NCBI GenBank assembly: GCA_937871805.1 | Contig: CALMQB010000001.1 | Location: 1 to 64,000, forward strand | Length of the DNA stretch: 64,000 bases | Reading direction: 5' to 3' | Origin: an uncultured Candidatus Saccharibacteria bacterium | GTDB lineage: Bacteria; Patescibacteriota; Saccharimonadia; Saccharimonadales; HK-STAS-PATE-42 | Shown: piece after piece, positions 35,817 to 42,852 of the stretch | Layout: every line of letters begins with the position of its first letter | Position numbering within the stretch: position 1 is the first letter of the stretch | Program-made: the position numbers and the translations under genes | Notes under the pieces: generated by a model | Told to the model about the DNA's origin: nothing | Database searches by the model: none | Seen by the model: the letters and a program-made list of their open reading frames with translations, nothing else

Positions 35817-36338
35817 TTAGCTTGCTTTTGCTTCTAGAGCTTCGACTAATCCACCTAGATTTCCTGATAAACCGCTAATTACACCTCTAGCCGGAGCCTT
35901 AAGCGTATTAATTAACATACCCAGCATTTCTTGCCTATTTGGAAGAGCCGCCAATGCCTTCGCTTCATCTTGCCCAATTAGCACGCCTTCATCGCTGAAA
36001 GCTGCGACTAATTTAAGTTCAGGGTTCTTCTTCCCAAACTGTGCAGCAAGTTTAGCTGCAGCAACCTCATCTTCAGGGTTGAAGATATACATTATCTGAC
36101 CAGTGTATTCGCTAAGATCAAGATCTTTGAAGTTTTCTAGCTGACTAGCAGCATGCCTCAAAAGCCTATTCTTAACGACTTTCACACGGCTACCATCTGC
36201 AATCGCGCCTTTGCGGAGTTCTTGTGCCTGAGCAACGCTCAAACCCTTATACTCACAAAGCACTGTCATCTTACTAGTTTTTAGAAGTTCAGTAACTTCT
36301 GCAACTACTGAATCTTTCTGTTCTTTAGTTAGAGCCAT
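35817..36338 (-). CDS. rplJ: 50S ribosomal protein L10
   Basis: The 173-residue protein has the L10 features: MALTKEQKDSVVAEVTELL, then KMTVLCEYKGLSVAQAQELR (rRNA contact), VVKNRLLRHA and a helical C-terminus that binds L12 dimers. It anchors the ribosomal stalk. An AGGA-type ribosome site lies about 16 nt upstream. The long leader before it contains a pentanucleotide repeat and two hairpins, in keeping with L10 autoregulation known in other bacteria. Confidence 0.95.
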   Translation of the reverse strand: MALTKEQKDSVVAEVTELLKTSKMTVLCEYKGLSVAQAQELRKGAIADGSRVKVVKNRLLRHAASQLENFKDLDLSEYTGQIMYIFNPEDEVAAAKLAAQFGKKNPELKLVAAFSDEGVLIGQDEAKALAALPNRQEMLGMLINTLKAPARGVISGLSGNLGGLVEALEAKAS

Positions 36339-36380
36339 ATTTTAACTTTTTCCTAAAAGAATTTCTTCTTTATTAATTTA

Positions 36381-36405
36381 CTTAACTTAACTTAACTTAA
36401 CTTAA
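36381..36405. repeat. five tandem copies of CTTAA
   Basis: CTTAA is repeated five times without error between the leader hairpin and the rplJ start. The unit is the core of the window-wide AAACTTAA motif. Copy-number change here would alter the leader length. Confidence 0.9.
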
Positions 36406-36453
36406 ATTACTAGTCGACCTTTAGTAATTAGATTTTTCGGTCTTGCCAAATCA

Positions 36454-36493
36454 AAAAGAGTCCTTGGCTCTCGCAAATGCCAAGGACTCTTTT
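36454..36493 (-). terminator. leader hairpin/attenuator upstream of rplJ
   Basis: A perfect 15-bp stem (AAAAGAGTCCTTGGC and its complement, 10-nt loop) is followed on the minus strand by a TTTTT run. A second hairpin (36504-36513 pairing with 36528-36537, followed by TTTTTT) lies just 5' of it in the transcript. It is 115 bp before rplJ. It could end transcripts from the upstream genes or act as an attenuator for the ribosomal operon. Confidence 0.75.
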
Positions 36494-36767
36494 GAATCTG
36501 AAAAAACCTTTTTTATTTTTAAAAAGTAAAAAGGTTTGTTCAACTAAAGTTTAGCAAATTGGAATTAAATATACCAGATGCCAAATTTTGTTCGAACCTC
36601 TTTTTAATTTCAGACCCTCGGTAGTACTTCTATCTAAATTTAATCATTTTTGAATAAATTAAACTTAGATTGGCTACTGTCTTTAGGGCAAAACCTAGCT
36701 CATATTATATCAAACAATAGAGTATTGTCCAACATTTTTATACACTCCAGCACCTTTTTTAATCAAC
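36494..36767. other. upstream part of the rplJ leader/promoter region
   Basis: AT-rich noncoding sequence between the YjbR-like gene and rplJ. Besides the second hairpin it has a TATATT box on the minus strand near 36570 as a possible rplJ -10. No open frame or tRNA was seen. Confidence 0.45.
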
Positions 36768-37142
36768 TTAACCTTCAGTGACCAACCTGTGGCTTAGAGT
36801 TATCAAATCTTGTAACTCCTGCTCACTAAGCTCACCCGAGCAAACAATCGTATTCCAGTGCTTTTTATTAAGGTGGTAACCAGGCATTACACTAACAAAC
36901 TTTTCTCGCAGGACATCTGACAAAACAGGCTCACACTTTAGACTTAGGTTCACCGGGTCTTTTTTAGCATCAATTAGAGCAAACATCTTGGATTTCTGCT
37001 CATCGTCAGTACCTTCAGCATCACCATTACCATTACCCTGGGGTCCAGTTTTATAAACCTCAACTTCTGGCCCAAAAGGGAAGTCCAACCAACTGTTTGG
37101 CTGGCTTAAAATAAATTCCTGGATCTCTTTTCTGTCTTTCAT
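36768..37142 (-). CDS. MmcQ/YjbR-family DNA-binding-like protein
   Basis: The 124-residue protein matches the YjbR/CyaY-like fold. It has a start with RKEIQEFILSQPNSWLDFPFG, MFALIDAKKDPVNLSLKCEP in the middle, and GYHLNKKHWNTIVCSGELSE near the end. These proteins are small, monomeric and of unclear function, annotated as MmcQ. A Gly/Asp insert (about residues 37-50) in the loop is longer than usual. It lies 12 bp after the oligoribonuclease gene on the same strand, so they form one operon. Confidence 0.88.
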   Translation of the reverse strand: MKDRKEIQEFILSQPNSWLDFPFGPEVEVYKTGPQGNGNGDAEGTDDEQKSKMFALIDAKKDPVNLSLKCEPVLSDVLREKFVSVMPGYHLNKKHWNTIVCSGELSEQELQDLITLSHRLVTEG

Positions 37143-37154
37143 TTAAAATCAAGT

Positions 37155-37760
37155 TTAAGCTTTTTCTTCCTCCAAACTCATCCAACCCTTTTTTAAGTAA
37201 TATCGAAGTTCTTCAATACTTTCGTAAATGTCATATAAAGCTCTGTGTTTTTCCAACTTCTTCCTAGCGGGATGATTATTGCCCTCAATCCAAATCTTCA
37301 AAGTTGAAACATCAAACATCCGGTAGTGGAGTAGAGCCGCAAAACGGGGCATATATTTATCTATAAACATTCGGTCCATTCGAATTGAATTACCAGCTAG
37401 AATCACCGGTTCACCCTCAAAGTATTCTTCAACAATCTTAATTAAAGAATCCTCCACATCTCTTAAGCTCAGTCTAGAGCTAGCGCAGGCTTCGATTAGC
37501 TTATCTCTTTCCTTAGGCATCGAGTTCCAAAATCCAGATTCTTCATTATTAAACTTTTGCTTAAGTTTACCTTCAGAGTAGTGGATTACGGCCTCAAAAC
37601 CCTCATTCTTATCTCCGCCAGAGTTTAAGTTCAAAAGATTAAGCTTAAAATCACTAATTAGCACTGCAGCCTCAGTAATAACCTCAGTCTCAACGTCTAA
37701 ACCCGTCATTTCAAGATCAATCCAAAAAAGTTTAGTCAGTTTACGATGCTTTAAATCCAT
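37155..37760 (-). CDS. orn: oligoribonuclease (DEDDh 3'-5' exonuclease)
   Basis: The protein has the first acidic pair in LFWIDLEMTGLD, a middle acidic motif near VILAGNSIRMDRMFIDKYMP and the late His/Asp motif in HRALYDIYESIEELRYY. It degrades RNA fragments two to five nucleotides long. The length (about 201 residues) is slightly above the usual 180 because of an insert near residues 40-60. The frame has an ATG at 37769, but a TAAAAT -10 box overlaps that codon and ends 7 nt before the ATG at 37760, so the latter is preferred. Confidence 0.88.
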   Translation of the reverse strand: MDLKHRKLTKLFWIDLEMTGLDVETEVITEAAVLISDFKLNLLNLNSGGDKNEGFEAVIHYSEGKLKQKFNNEESGFWNSMPKERDKLIEACASSRLSLRDVEDSLIKIVEEYFEGEPVILAGNSIRMDRMFIDKYMPRFAALLHYRMFDVSTLKIWIEGNNHPARKKLEKHRALYDIYESIEELRYYLKKGWMSLEEEKA

Positions 37761-37896
37761 AAGCCTCATTTTAACACTTTTAGAATTCCAGGGGCAAAAG
37801 CGCCATAGAGACGGCGTCTTTGAGCCATTTCTTAAACTTAGACGGCTTTGTTAAACTTAAGCTCATAGATTACGCTATTAAAACTCTAAACAATAG

Positions 37897-38868
37897 ATGC
37901 CTCCGATCCAAACCCCAGAACCAGGCCAAGAACAGCCACAAGCCAGCTCAAAGGCTGCGCAATTCGTCCGTCAGATGGGCCAAGCTAAGCAAAGTGAGTT
38001 CCAAAATTCACTAAAAAAAGAACCTGCACCTCAGAATCAAAACCCTAGTCTAGACTTTAAGCAAGTAGATCAAGCCGACCAAGGGCCCGCCCATGTTACC
38101 CCATCAGTGAACCAGCCCTATCCTGCCGCCTTAAAGAGTGCGCTCACTGAAGCGCCCATCCTAACTCAGCCAACGCAACCAACTCCTCAGCATACACCAC
38201 AAACAGCTAACCCTGAACCAAATTTACGGCAAGAGATCCTTGAAGAGCTTAAACAAAAAAGAGATCAGCTCAGATACCCTCAAAAAGAAGAAGGGGAGAG
38301 GTCTCTGATTTCCAGACTCCAGAAGCCTGCTATATTTGCAAGCCTAATTCTGATCTTAAGCCTCTCCTTAATATTTGGTCTAGCTAAAAGCCCACCAGAG
38401 CCTATAGCTCAAAAGCAAGCCTACGTTTCACCAAGTAATCTTGAGTCTAAGCCAGTAGAAGAGCAGGCCGCACTCAACATTTTGAAACTTGCCAGAGCAA
38501 ATAAGCCTCAAGAAATTATCAGTAAATGGCTCGACCCGGCAAAGCTAGACGGCTCAACTCAAGACTTTAAGAACCTGGTTAGCGCCTACGCGTCTTCCGC
38601 AGATGGTCAAAGCTCTGAAATTATTGAAAAAAAAGTTGGCAAGGTTGACTTTATAGAGGGTAAGTCGACCGAAGTTCCTACGGAAAATCCAACTGGTTTT
38701 ACCGCCTCATCGTTGATTTTAAGCTCCAACAGATTCAACTATCAGCAGAAAATCTACCTTAAGCTTAACGTTTATCAGCCTGATCCGGCCCAGCAGAAGT
38801 GGCAGCTCTACGCTTTAGAGTTCAGTTCAGACCCAGATCAGAGCCGGAAGTTACAGGCATCACTTTAA
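37897..38868 (+). CDS. single-pass membrane protein with disordered N-terminus
   Basis: The 323-residue protein has a long Pro/Gln-rich, low-complexity N-terminus (about 1-130), one membrane helix (about 147-168, AIFASLILILSLSLIFGLA) and a soluble C-terminal domain (about 185-323) with mixed alpha/beta pattern and no Cys. It would place the C-terminal domain outside the membrane. No family is recognised. It stands alone on the plus strand before another hypothetical gene. Confidence 0.62.
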   Translation: MPPIQTPEPGQEQPQASSKAAQFVRQMGQAKQSEFQNSLKKEPAPQNQNPSLDFKQVDQADQGPAHVTPSVNQPYPAALKSALTEAPILTQPTQPTPQHTPQTANPEPNLRQEILEELKQKRDQLRYPQKEEGERSLISRLQKPAIFASLILILSLSLIFGLAKSPPEPIAQKQAYVSPSNLESKPVEEQAALNILKLARANKPQEIISKWLDPAKLDGSTQDFKNLVSAYASSADGQSSEIIEKKVGKVDFIEGKSTEVPTENPTGFTASSLILSSNRFNYQQKIYLKLNVYQPDPAQQKWQLYALEFSSDPDQSRKLQASL

Positions 38869-38974
38869 GCCCATCTTGCAAACCGTGGCCCACTTCTGAT
38901 AATCTTAAATTTAACGGTAAATAAAGTTGTGAGAGGCTAAAAAACCAAAAGTTCGTAAAAAAAGACAAACAAAA

Positions 38975-39493
38975 ATGAGCAACCTAGATGAAAAACAGAT
39001 TAAACGTCTGCGCAACCTTATAAAAGAGGCTGAGATGAACCTTCTTGCAGCCAAAGAGCTCCTCATTAGCCTAGTTGGTGACGGCGAAGAACTTAGCCAT
39101 AATGCCCCGCGACAAGAACCAACAGACGGGGAGACGATCGTTGAAGGAGTATTTGACGGCCAAAATATGATAGGCCACAACTCTAAGATCTACCCAGTTC
39201 AAGCTAACTACGCCAGCAAATCTCACCTAGTCGAAGGTGACGTACTTAAGTTGACTATCGTCGATGGGGGCAGATTCCTTTTTAAGCAAATTGGACCAAC
39301 TCCACGCAAGCAACTTATTGCCACTATAACTCAGCGTGATGGAAGTTATTTCGCTCAGGCAGAAAGCAAAGAGTACAAAATTCTTTTAGCAAGCGTCACT
39401 CACTTTAAACTGAGCGTAGGGGATCAGGCCACAATCGTTGTACCAGAGGAAAAACCCGACGCCGAGTGGGCCGCCGTCGAAGCCCCACTTTAA
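38975..39493 (+). CDS. conserved-looking hypothetical protein with coiled-coil and beta domain
   Basis: The 172-residue soluble protein starts with a helix likely to form a coiled coil (EKQIKRLRNLIKEAEMNLLAAKELL, about residues 5-30). After a linker it has two beta-rich segments of similar pattern (about 75-110 and 115-160, such as LVEGDVLKLTIVDGGRFLFKQIG and FKLSVGDQATIVVP) that resemble OB or cold-shock-like folds. No catalytic motif is seen. The gene overlaps the convergent phosphotransferase gene by 4 bp. Confidence 0.6.
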   Translation: MSNLDEKQIKRLRNLIKEAEMNLLAAKELLISLVGDGEELSHNAPRQEPTDGETIVEGVFDGQNMIGHNSKIYPVQANYASKSHLVEGDVLKLTIVDGGRFLFKQIGPTPRKQLIATITQRDGSYFAQAESKEYKILLASVTHFKLSVGDQATIVVPEEKPDAEWAAVEAPL

Positions 39494-40377
39494 TCCAAGA
39501 TCTCTTTTGTCCGTTTTTGCAACCAGCTGACCATCTCACTGTCATTATCTGTGGCATTATCGTAAATTTCGTGCAAGGCAATTCTCAGTTGATAACACTT
39601 AATTCTTCTGTGATAATCCTCTGTCTTACTAAGTAAGTCCTCCCAATATTTAGCAGACATCTCCATACATATGAGCCAACTACTCCAAAAGTACGCAATA
39701 GAAATATCATAAAGCGGGTCACCATATAGGGAATTCTCCCAGTCGATAACAGATTTTATTTGCCCATTTTCTACTAGCATATTATTGGCTCCAAAGTCAC
39801 CATGCACTAGCTTCCTGAGATTGGGCATATTTGACGACAAAGTCTCCAATTCATTCTTAGCTTTTTCAACAAGCTCCGTATCTACTAGATCCGCCACCTT
39901 TCCCCAGTCATATCTCAAAACTCCTAAAATAAAGTTTTGCCATGTTTCATATTTTCCGTTTCCATAGCCATCATATTCACCATAGCCATGAGTATTAGAT
40001 ACATCAGTTACTCCAATTTCAGCCCAAACGTTTGTTAGCGGTTCAAGTAAATTAGCTATTTGCTTCGGATTAGCATCCTGCAAAGTTATGCCACCAACCA
40101 ACTCAGATACACAAAATGCATGGTTATCATCAATGTAGCCCAATCTTACCACTCTCGGCATCGGAATCTTATCCGAGCTATAGTTTTCATAGGCGTACTG
40201 ATCTTTCTTGAAGCCTTCAATTTTTGGATTTATTCTGACCACATAATACTTTTCCTTAAAGAGAAAAGAGTATGCCTGACTTTCTTCACCTTCAATCATC
40301 GGCCGTAAATCATCTATCTCGCCCATTTCATCAGAAAGCATGGCATAAATTACGCTCTGGGATAAATTTGTTTTCAT
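39490..40377 (-). CDS. aminoglycoside phosphotransferase-family kinase
   Basis: The 295-residue protein has the APH/choline-kinase fold. It has an ATP-binding beta-lobe Lys in EKYYVVRINPKI, the catalytic loop LVHGDFGANNMLVENGQIK (Asp and Asn), and the metal-binding IDWENSLYGDPLYDI. Such enzymes phosphorylate small hydroxyl-bearing compounds, including aminoglycosides, homoserine or sugars. The substrate cannot be chosen from sequence. A TATTAT box ends 7 nt before the ATG, giving a leaderless mRNA. Confidence 0.85.
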   Translation of the reverse strand: MKTNLSQSVIYAMLSDEMGEIDDLRPMIEGEESQAYSFLFKEKYYVVRINPKIEGFKKDQYAYENYSSDKIPMPRVVRLGYIDDNHAFCVSELVGGITLQDANPKQIANLLEPLTNVWAEIGVTDVSNTHGYGEYDGYGNGKYETWQNFILGVLRYDWGKVADLVDTELVEKAKNELETLSSNMPNLRKLVHGDFGANNMLVENGQIKSVIDWENSLYGDPLYDISIAYFWSSWLICMEMSAKYWEDLLSKTEDYHRRIKCYQLRIALHEIYDNATDNDSEMVSWLQKRTKEILD

Positions 40378-40648
40378 ACTCTATATAATATCAGATATGC
40401 TAAAACCTTCTCCGCTTCGGAGGATCTTCAGTCATGGCCAAGGGTCCGCGGGCACTAGCTTACGGAGGCGGTAAGCCATTGTCCAAATCTTGAATCTTTT
40501 GGTTACTTTTCTGTTCAAGCAGAAAAGTAACAGAGGATTAAGTTTAATAACAGCCCTAACCTCAAATCCTCTCCCAAGGGAGAGGCATTTTTTAGCTCAG
40601 ATCCTTCGGCAGGCTCAGGATGACAGGACGAAGAATCTAAAGATTACC
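40378..40648. repeat. 271-bp noncoding patch with four or five palindromes
   Basis: The stretch holds short hairpins at 40410-40422 (CTCCG/CGGAG), 40458-40476 (GCTTAC/GTAAGC), 40502-40531 (perfect 12-bp stem GTTACTTTTCTG with complement) and 40568-40585 (CCTCTCCC/GGGAGAGG, followed by six T). It also holds a segment ATCCTTCGGCAGGCTCAGGA of the dispersed type seen in many genomes, and one TTAAGTTT motif. No gene is seen. It looks like a landing place for small palindromic repeats. Confidence 0.6.
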
Positions 40649-41119
40649 TCAGCCTAAGTCTTTCTCCAAAATAATATCAATCGGTTCAAAACCTTGAGCA
40701 TCATAGAACCTTAAAGCTCCAAAGTTTTTAGAAAAACAGGTCAAAATGACTTTTGTTGCACCCTTTTTCCTTCCCCACTGCTGGGCAACATCCAACAGCT
40801 CCGCGCCTAGCCCAGAACGATGCAGATCGGGAATAATCCCAATATTTTCAATTTCGATATATTTACTAATCCGATAGTCAAAGCTTTCCTTCTTTACCGC
40901 AATATAGCCGACTAACTTATCGCCATCTTCCGCCACATAACAAATCTTCTCCTCCACATCCATAAGGCCCTTAAAATAGGCTGGGCCCGCTCCAGTCTGC
41001 GCCCAATCTAATTTTAAATCTGGATCAAACTTTGGGTTTAGGATAAAAGCTTTGTCATTCAAGTTCTACAAAGCTTCCACATCTTCTAAAGTCGCCCTTC
41101 TTATTTCAATATTATCCAT
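40649..41119 (-). pseudogene. GNAT acetyltransferase with an in-frame TAG near the start
   Basis: A frame from the ATG at 41119 encodes the classic GNAT start (MDNIEIRRATLEDVEAL), then a TAG at codon 18, then continues in the same frame with NLNDKAF and a full GNAT domain. The domain has the acetyl-CoA loop (LHRSGLGAELLDVAQQWG, about residues 100-117) and the late ACFS-like KVILTCFSKNFGALRFYDAQGFE. Starting after the stop would need a TTG at 41062 and would drop the first strand of the fold. TAG ends other genes here, so this is best read as a nonsense mutation, or a sequencing error. Confidence 0.65.
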
Positions 41120-41180
41120 GTTCATATTTTATGCGTTCACCCTCAATTATAGCATCCAGGTTTTGCCTAAGCGCATTTGG

Positions 41181-41186
41181 TATACT
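41181..41186 (+). promoter_or_regulatory. -10 box (TATACT) before mraY
   Basis: TATACT is followed directly by AAACTTAA, so the motif would be the first transcribed sequence. The ATG is 38 nt downstream. No clear Shine-Dalgarno sequence is present. Confidence 0.5.
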
Positions 41187-41224
41187 AAACTTAATCATAA
41201 AAGCTAAACATAAATCTAAAAAAT

Positions 41225-42349
41225 ATGTCAGATCTTCAAACTCCAGTAAATTTTGCACTCCAAATCACTAAACTCGACCTCCTCAAATTTATAATTCCAA
41301 CCGTCTCTTCATTCGTAATCGGAATCCTTGCCACACCGCTGATTATGAAGTACGTACTGGTCAAATTCGATATTAGGAAGAAGAAAAGCGTTGCCACAAC
41401 TATCGACGGCAAAGCCACCCCACTGACTGCCAGCATCGACCAAGATCATAAAAAAGTCCTCTACCGAATGGGAGGTTTAGTTGTTTTAACAGGTCTGCTA
41501 AGTTCTGCTTTGGGAATTTGGATAATCTCAAAGCTAACAGGTTCACCAACCTTTATTAAGTTAGACTTCATTAGTAGGAGCCAAACCTGGCTACCATTTT
41601 TTGGATTAGCCGTTGGAGCAGTAGTTGGGGCAATCGACGAACTGCTAGTCGCCGGTAAACTTAAGGGCGCTTTTGCACGCTCACTTGGAGCTGGCCTTGC
41701 CCTAAGAGTTAGAATTGGAACAGTCGCTCTCGTTGGCCTGTTCTGTGGCTGGTGGATGGCCGTAAAACAAGACGCCAGCTCATTGCATGTTCCATTCTTT
41801 GGAAATTACAATATCCCAATTGCTGCCTTCATCATCCTCTTCATCTTAGTAGTTGCCGCCACATATTCCGGAACTATAATTGACGGCGTGGATGGCCTCG
41901 CTGGTGGAGTATTTAGTTCAATCTTTATAGCTCTTGGAATTATCGCCATTACTCAAAATAAGTTCGATGTTGCCACACTTTGCTTTGCAACAGTTGGAGG
42001 CTTGTTCGCATTCCTCTGGTTCAATATCCCTCCTGCCAGATTTATGCTCTCGGAAGTTGGCTCCATGGCACTCACCGTGATGATTGCCATCATTGCCTTT
42101 ATAACCGACACCGTTTTTGTTTTACCAATTATCGCCGCACCACTTTACTTAACAACTCTTTCCGTTGTCGCTCAGCTACTTTCTAAAAAATTTCGCGGAA
42201 AGAAGATCTTCCTAGCTGCACCAGTTCATGTTCACTTCCAACTTGCCGGATGGCCAAAACACAAAGTCACGATGCGTTACTGGATCTTAAGCCTAATGTT
42301 TTCTGCCAGCGGATTAGCCGTCTACCTGCTCGGAGGCCACTTCCGCTAG
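41225..42349 (+). CDS. mraY: phospho-N-acetylmuramoyl-pentapeptide transferase (MraY/WecA family)
   Basis: The 374-residue protein has about ten membrane helices and MraY family motifs: RMGGLVVLTG near residue 80, the nucleotide-binding TIIDGVDGLAGGVF (about 218-231) and a late HVHFQLAGWPKHKVTMRYW (about 335-353). It moves phospho-MurNAc-pentapeptide to undecaprenyl phosphate at the inner face of the membrane, starting lipid I. Two motifs are unusual: the usual acidic DDxxK reads AIDELLVAGK, and HHHFE reads HVHFQ. A WecA-like polysaccharide function remains possible. Confidence 0.8.
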   Translation: MSDLQTPVNFALQITKLDLLKFIIPTVSSFVIGILATPLIMKYVLVKFDIRKKKSVATTIDGKATPLTASIDQDHKKVLYRMGGLVVLTGLLSSALGIWIISKLTGSPTFIKLDFISRSQTWLPFFGLAVGAVVGAIDELLVAGKLKGAFARSLGAGLALRVRIGTVALVGLFCGWWMAVKQDASSLHVPFFGNYNIPIAAFIILFILVVAATYSGTIIDGVDGLAGGVFSSIFIALGIIAITQNKFDVATLCFATVGGLFAFLWFNIPPARFMLSEVGSMALTVMIAIIAFITDTVFVLPIIAAPLYLTTLSVVAQLLSKKFRGKKIFLAAPVHVHFQLAGWPKHKVTMRYWILSLMFSASGLAVYLLGGHFR

Positions 42350-42382
42350 ACCTAACCCCAAAGACTCTCACGACAAAACTCT

Positions 42383-42682
42383 TTACTGCCCTAGCTGCAC
42401 AGCAACGAACCTAGGAAGGTCTCTCCCATCATTACTTGCGTTAAATTCTGCACATTTTCCGGCAAAACTTAACTGAAGCTGGTTAAAATCCTTTTCACTT
42501 TGTGGAATCCAGTCCTTATCCACCACTCTTCCGAGGGTAACGCTCTGAGCCGCATAGAGGATAGCCGCACACCTACCAACATAAGAACATCCACCAGCTT
42601 TTCCACTCCTCGCACAGTACTCAGGCAATTCAGCTTCCGCCGCTTCAAATGCTTCTCTGTCTGTTGGTTTAATTTCTTCCAT
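42383..42682 (-). CDS. small cysteine-containing protein of unknown function
   Basis: The 99-residue soluble protein has four Cys: three grouped in EYCARSGKAGGCSYVGRC (about residues 22-39) and one in GKCAEF (about 75-77). It has no signal peptide. The grouping could bind a metal ion. It shares its short, cytoplasmic, Cys-bearing character with the proteins at 9.3 kb and 56.0-57.3 kb, but I see no clear sequence alignment. A TAGGAGG sequence and a GATAAT box lie upstream. Confidence 0.5.
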   Translation of the reverse strand: MEEIKPTDREAFEAAEAELPEYCARSGKAGGCSYVGRCAAILYAAQSVTLGRVVDKDWIPQSEKDFNQLQLSFAGKCAEFNASNDGRDLPRFVAVQLGQ

Positions 42683-42852
42683 ATTTACTCAAATTATCCT
42701 CCTATTAAATTTATAAAGCAAGCATAACCAAAATCACATCAAAAAAGTCTGGCTAGAAGTTCCGCGTTCCTATATACTTAAGTTTAACTTTAAGTGAATA
42801 AATTCCTATCAAAAACTCTTTGAATTAGTTGATAGGGGAGGGTAAGTTACGC

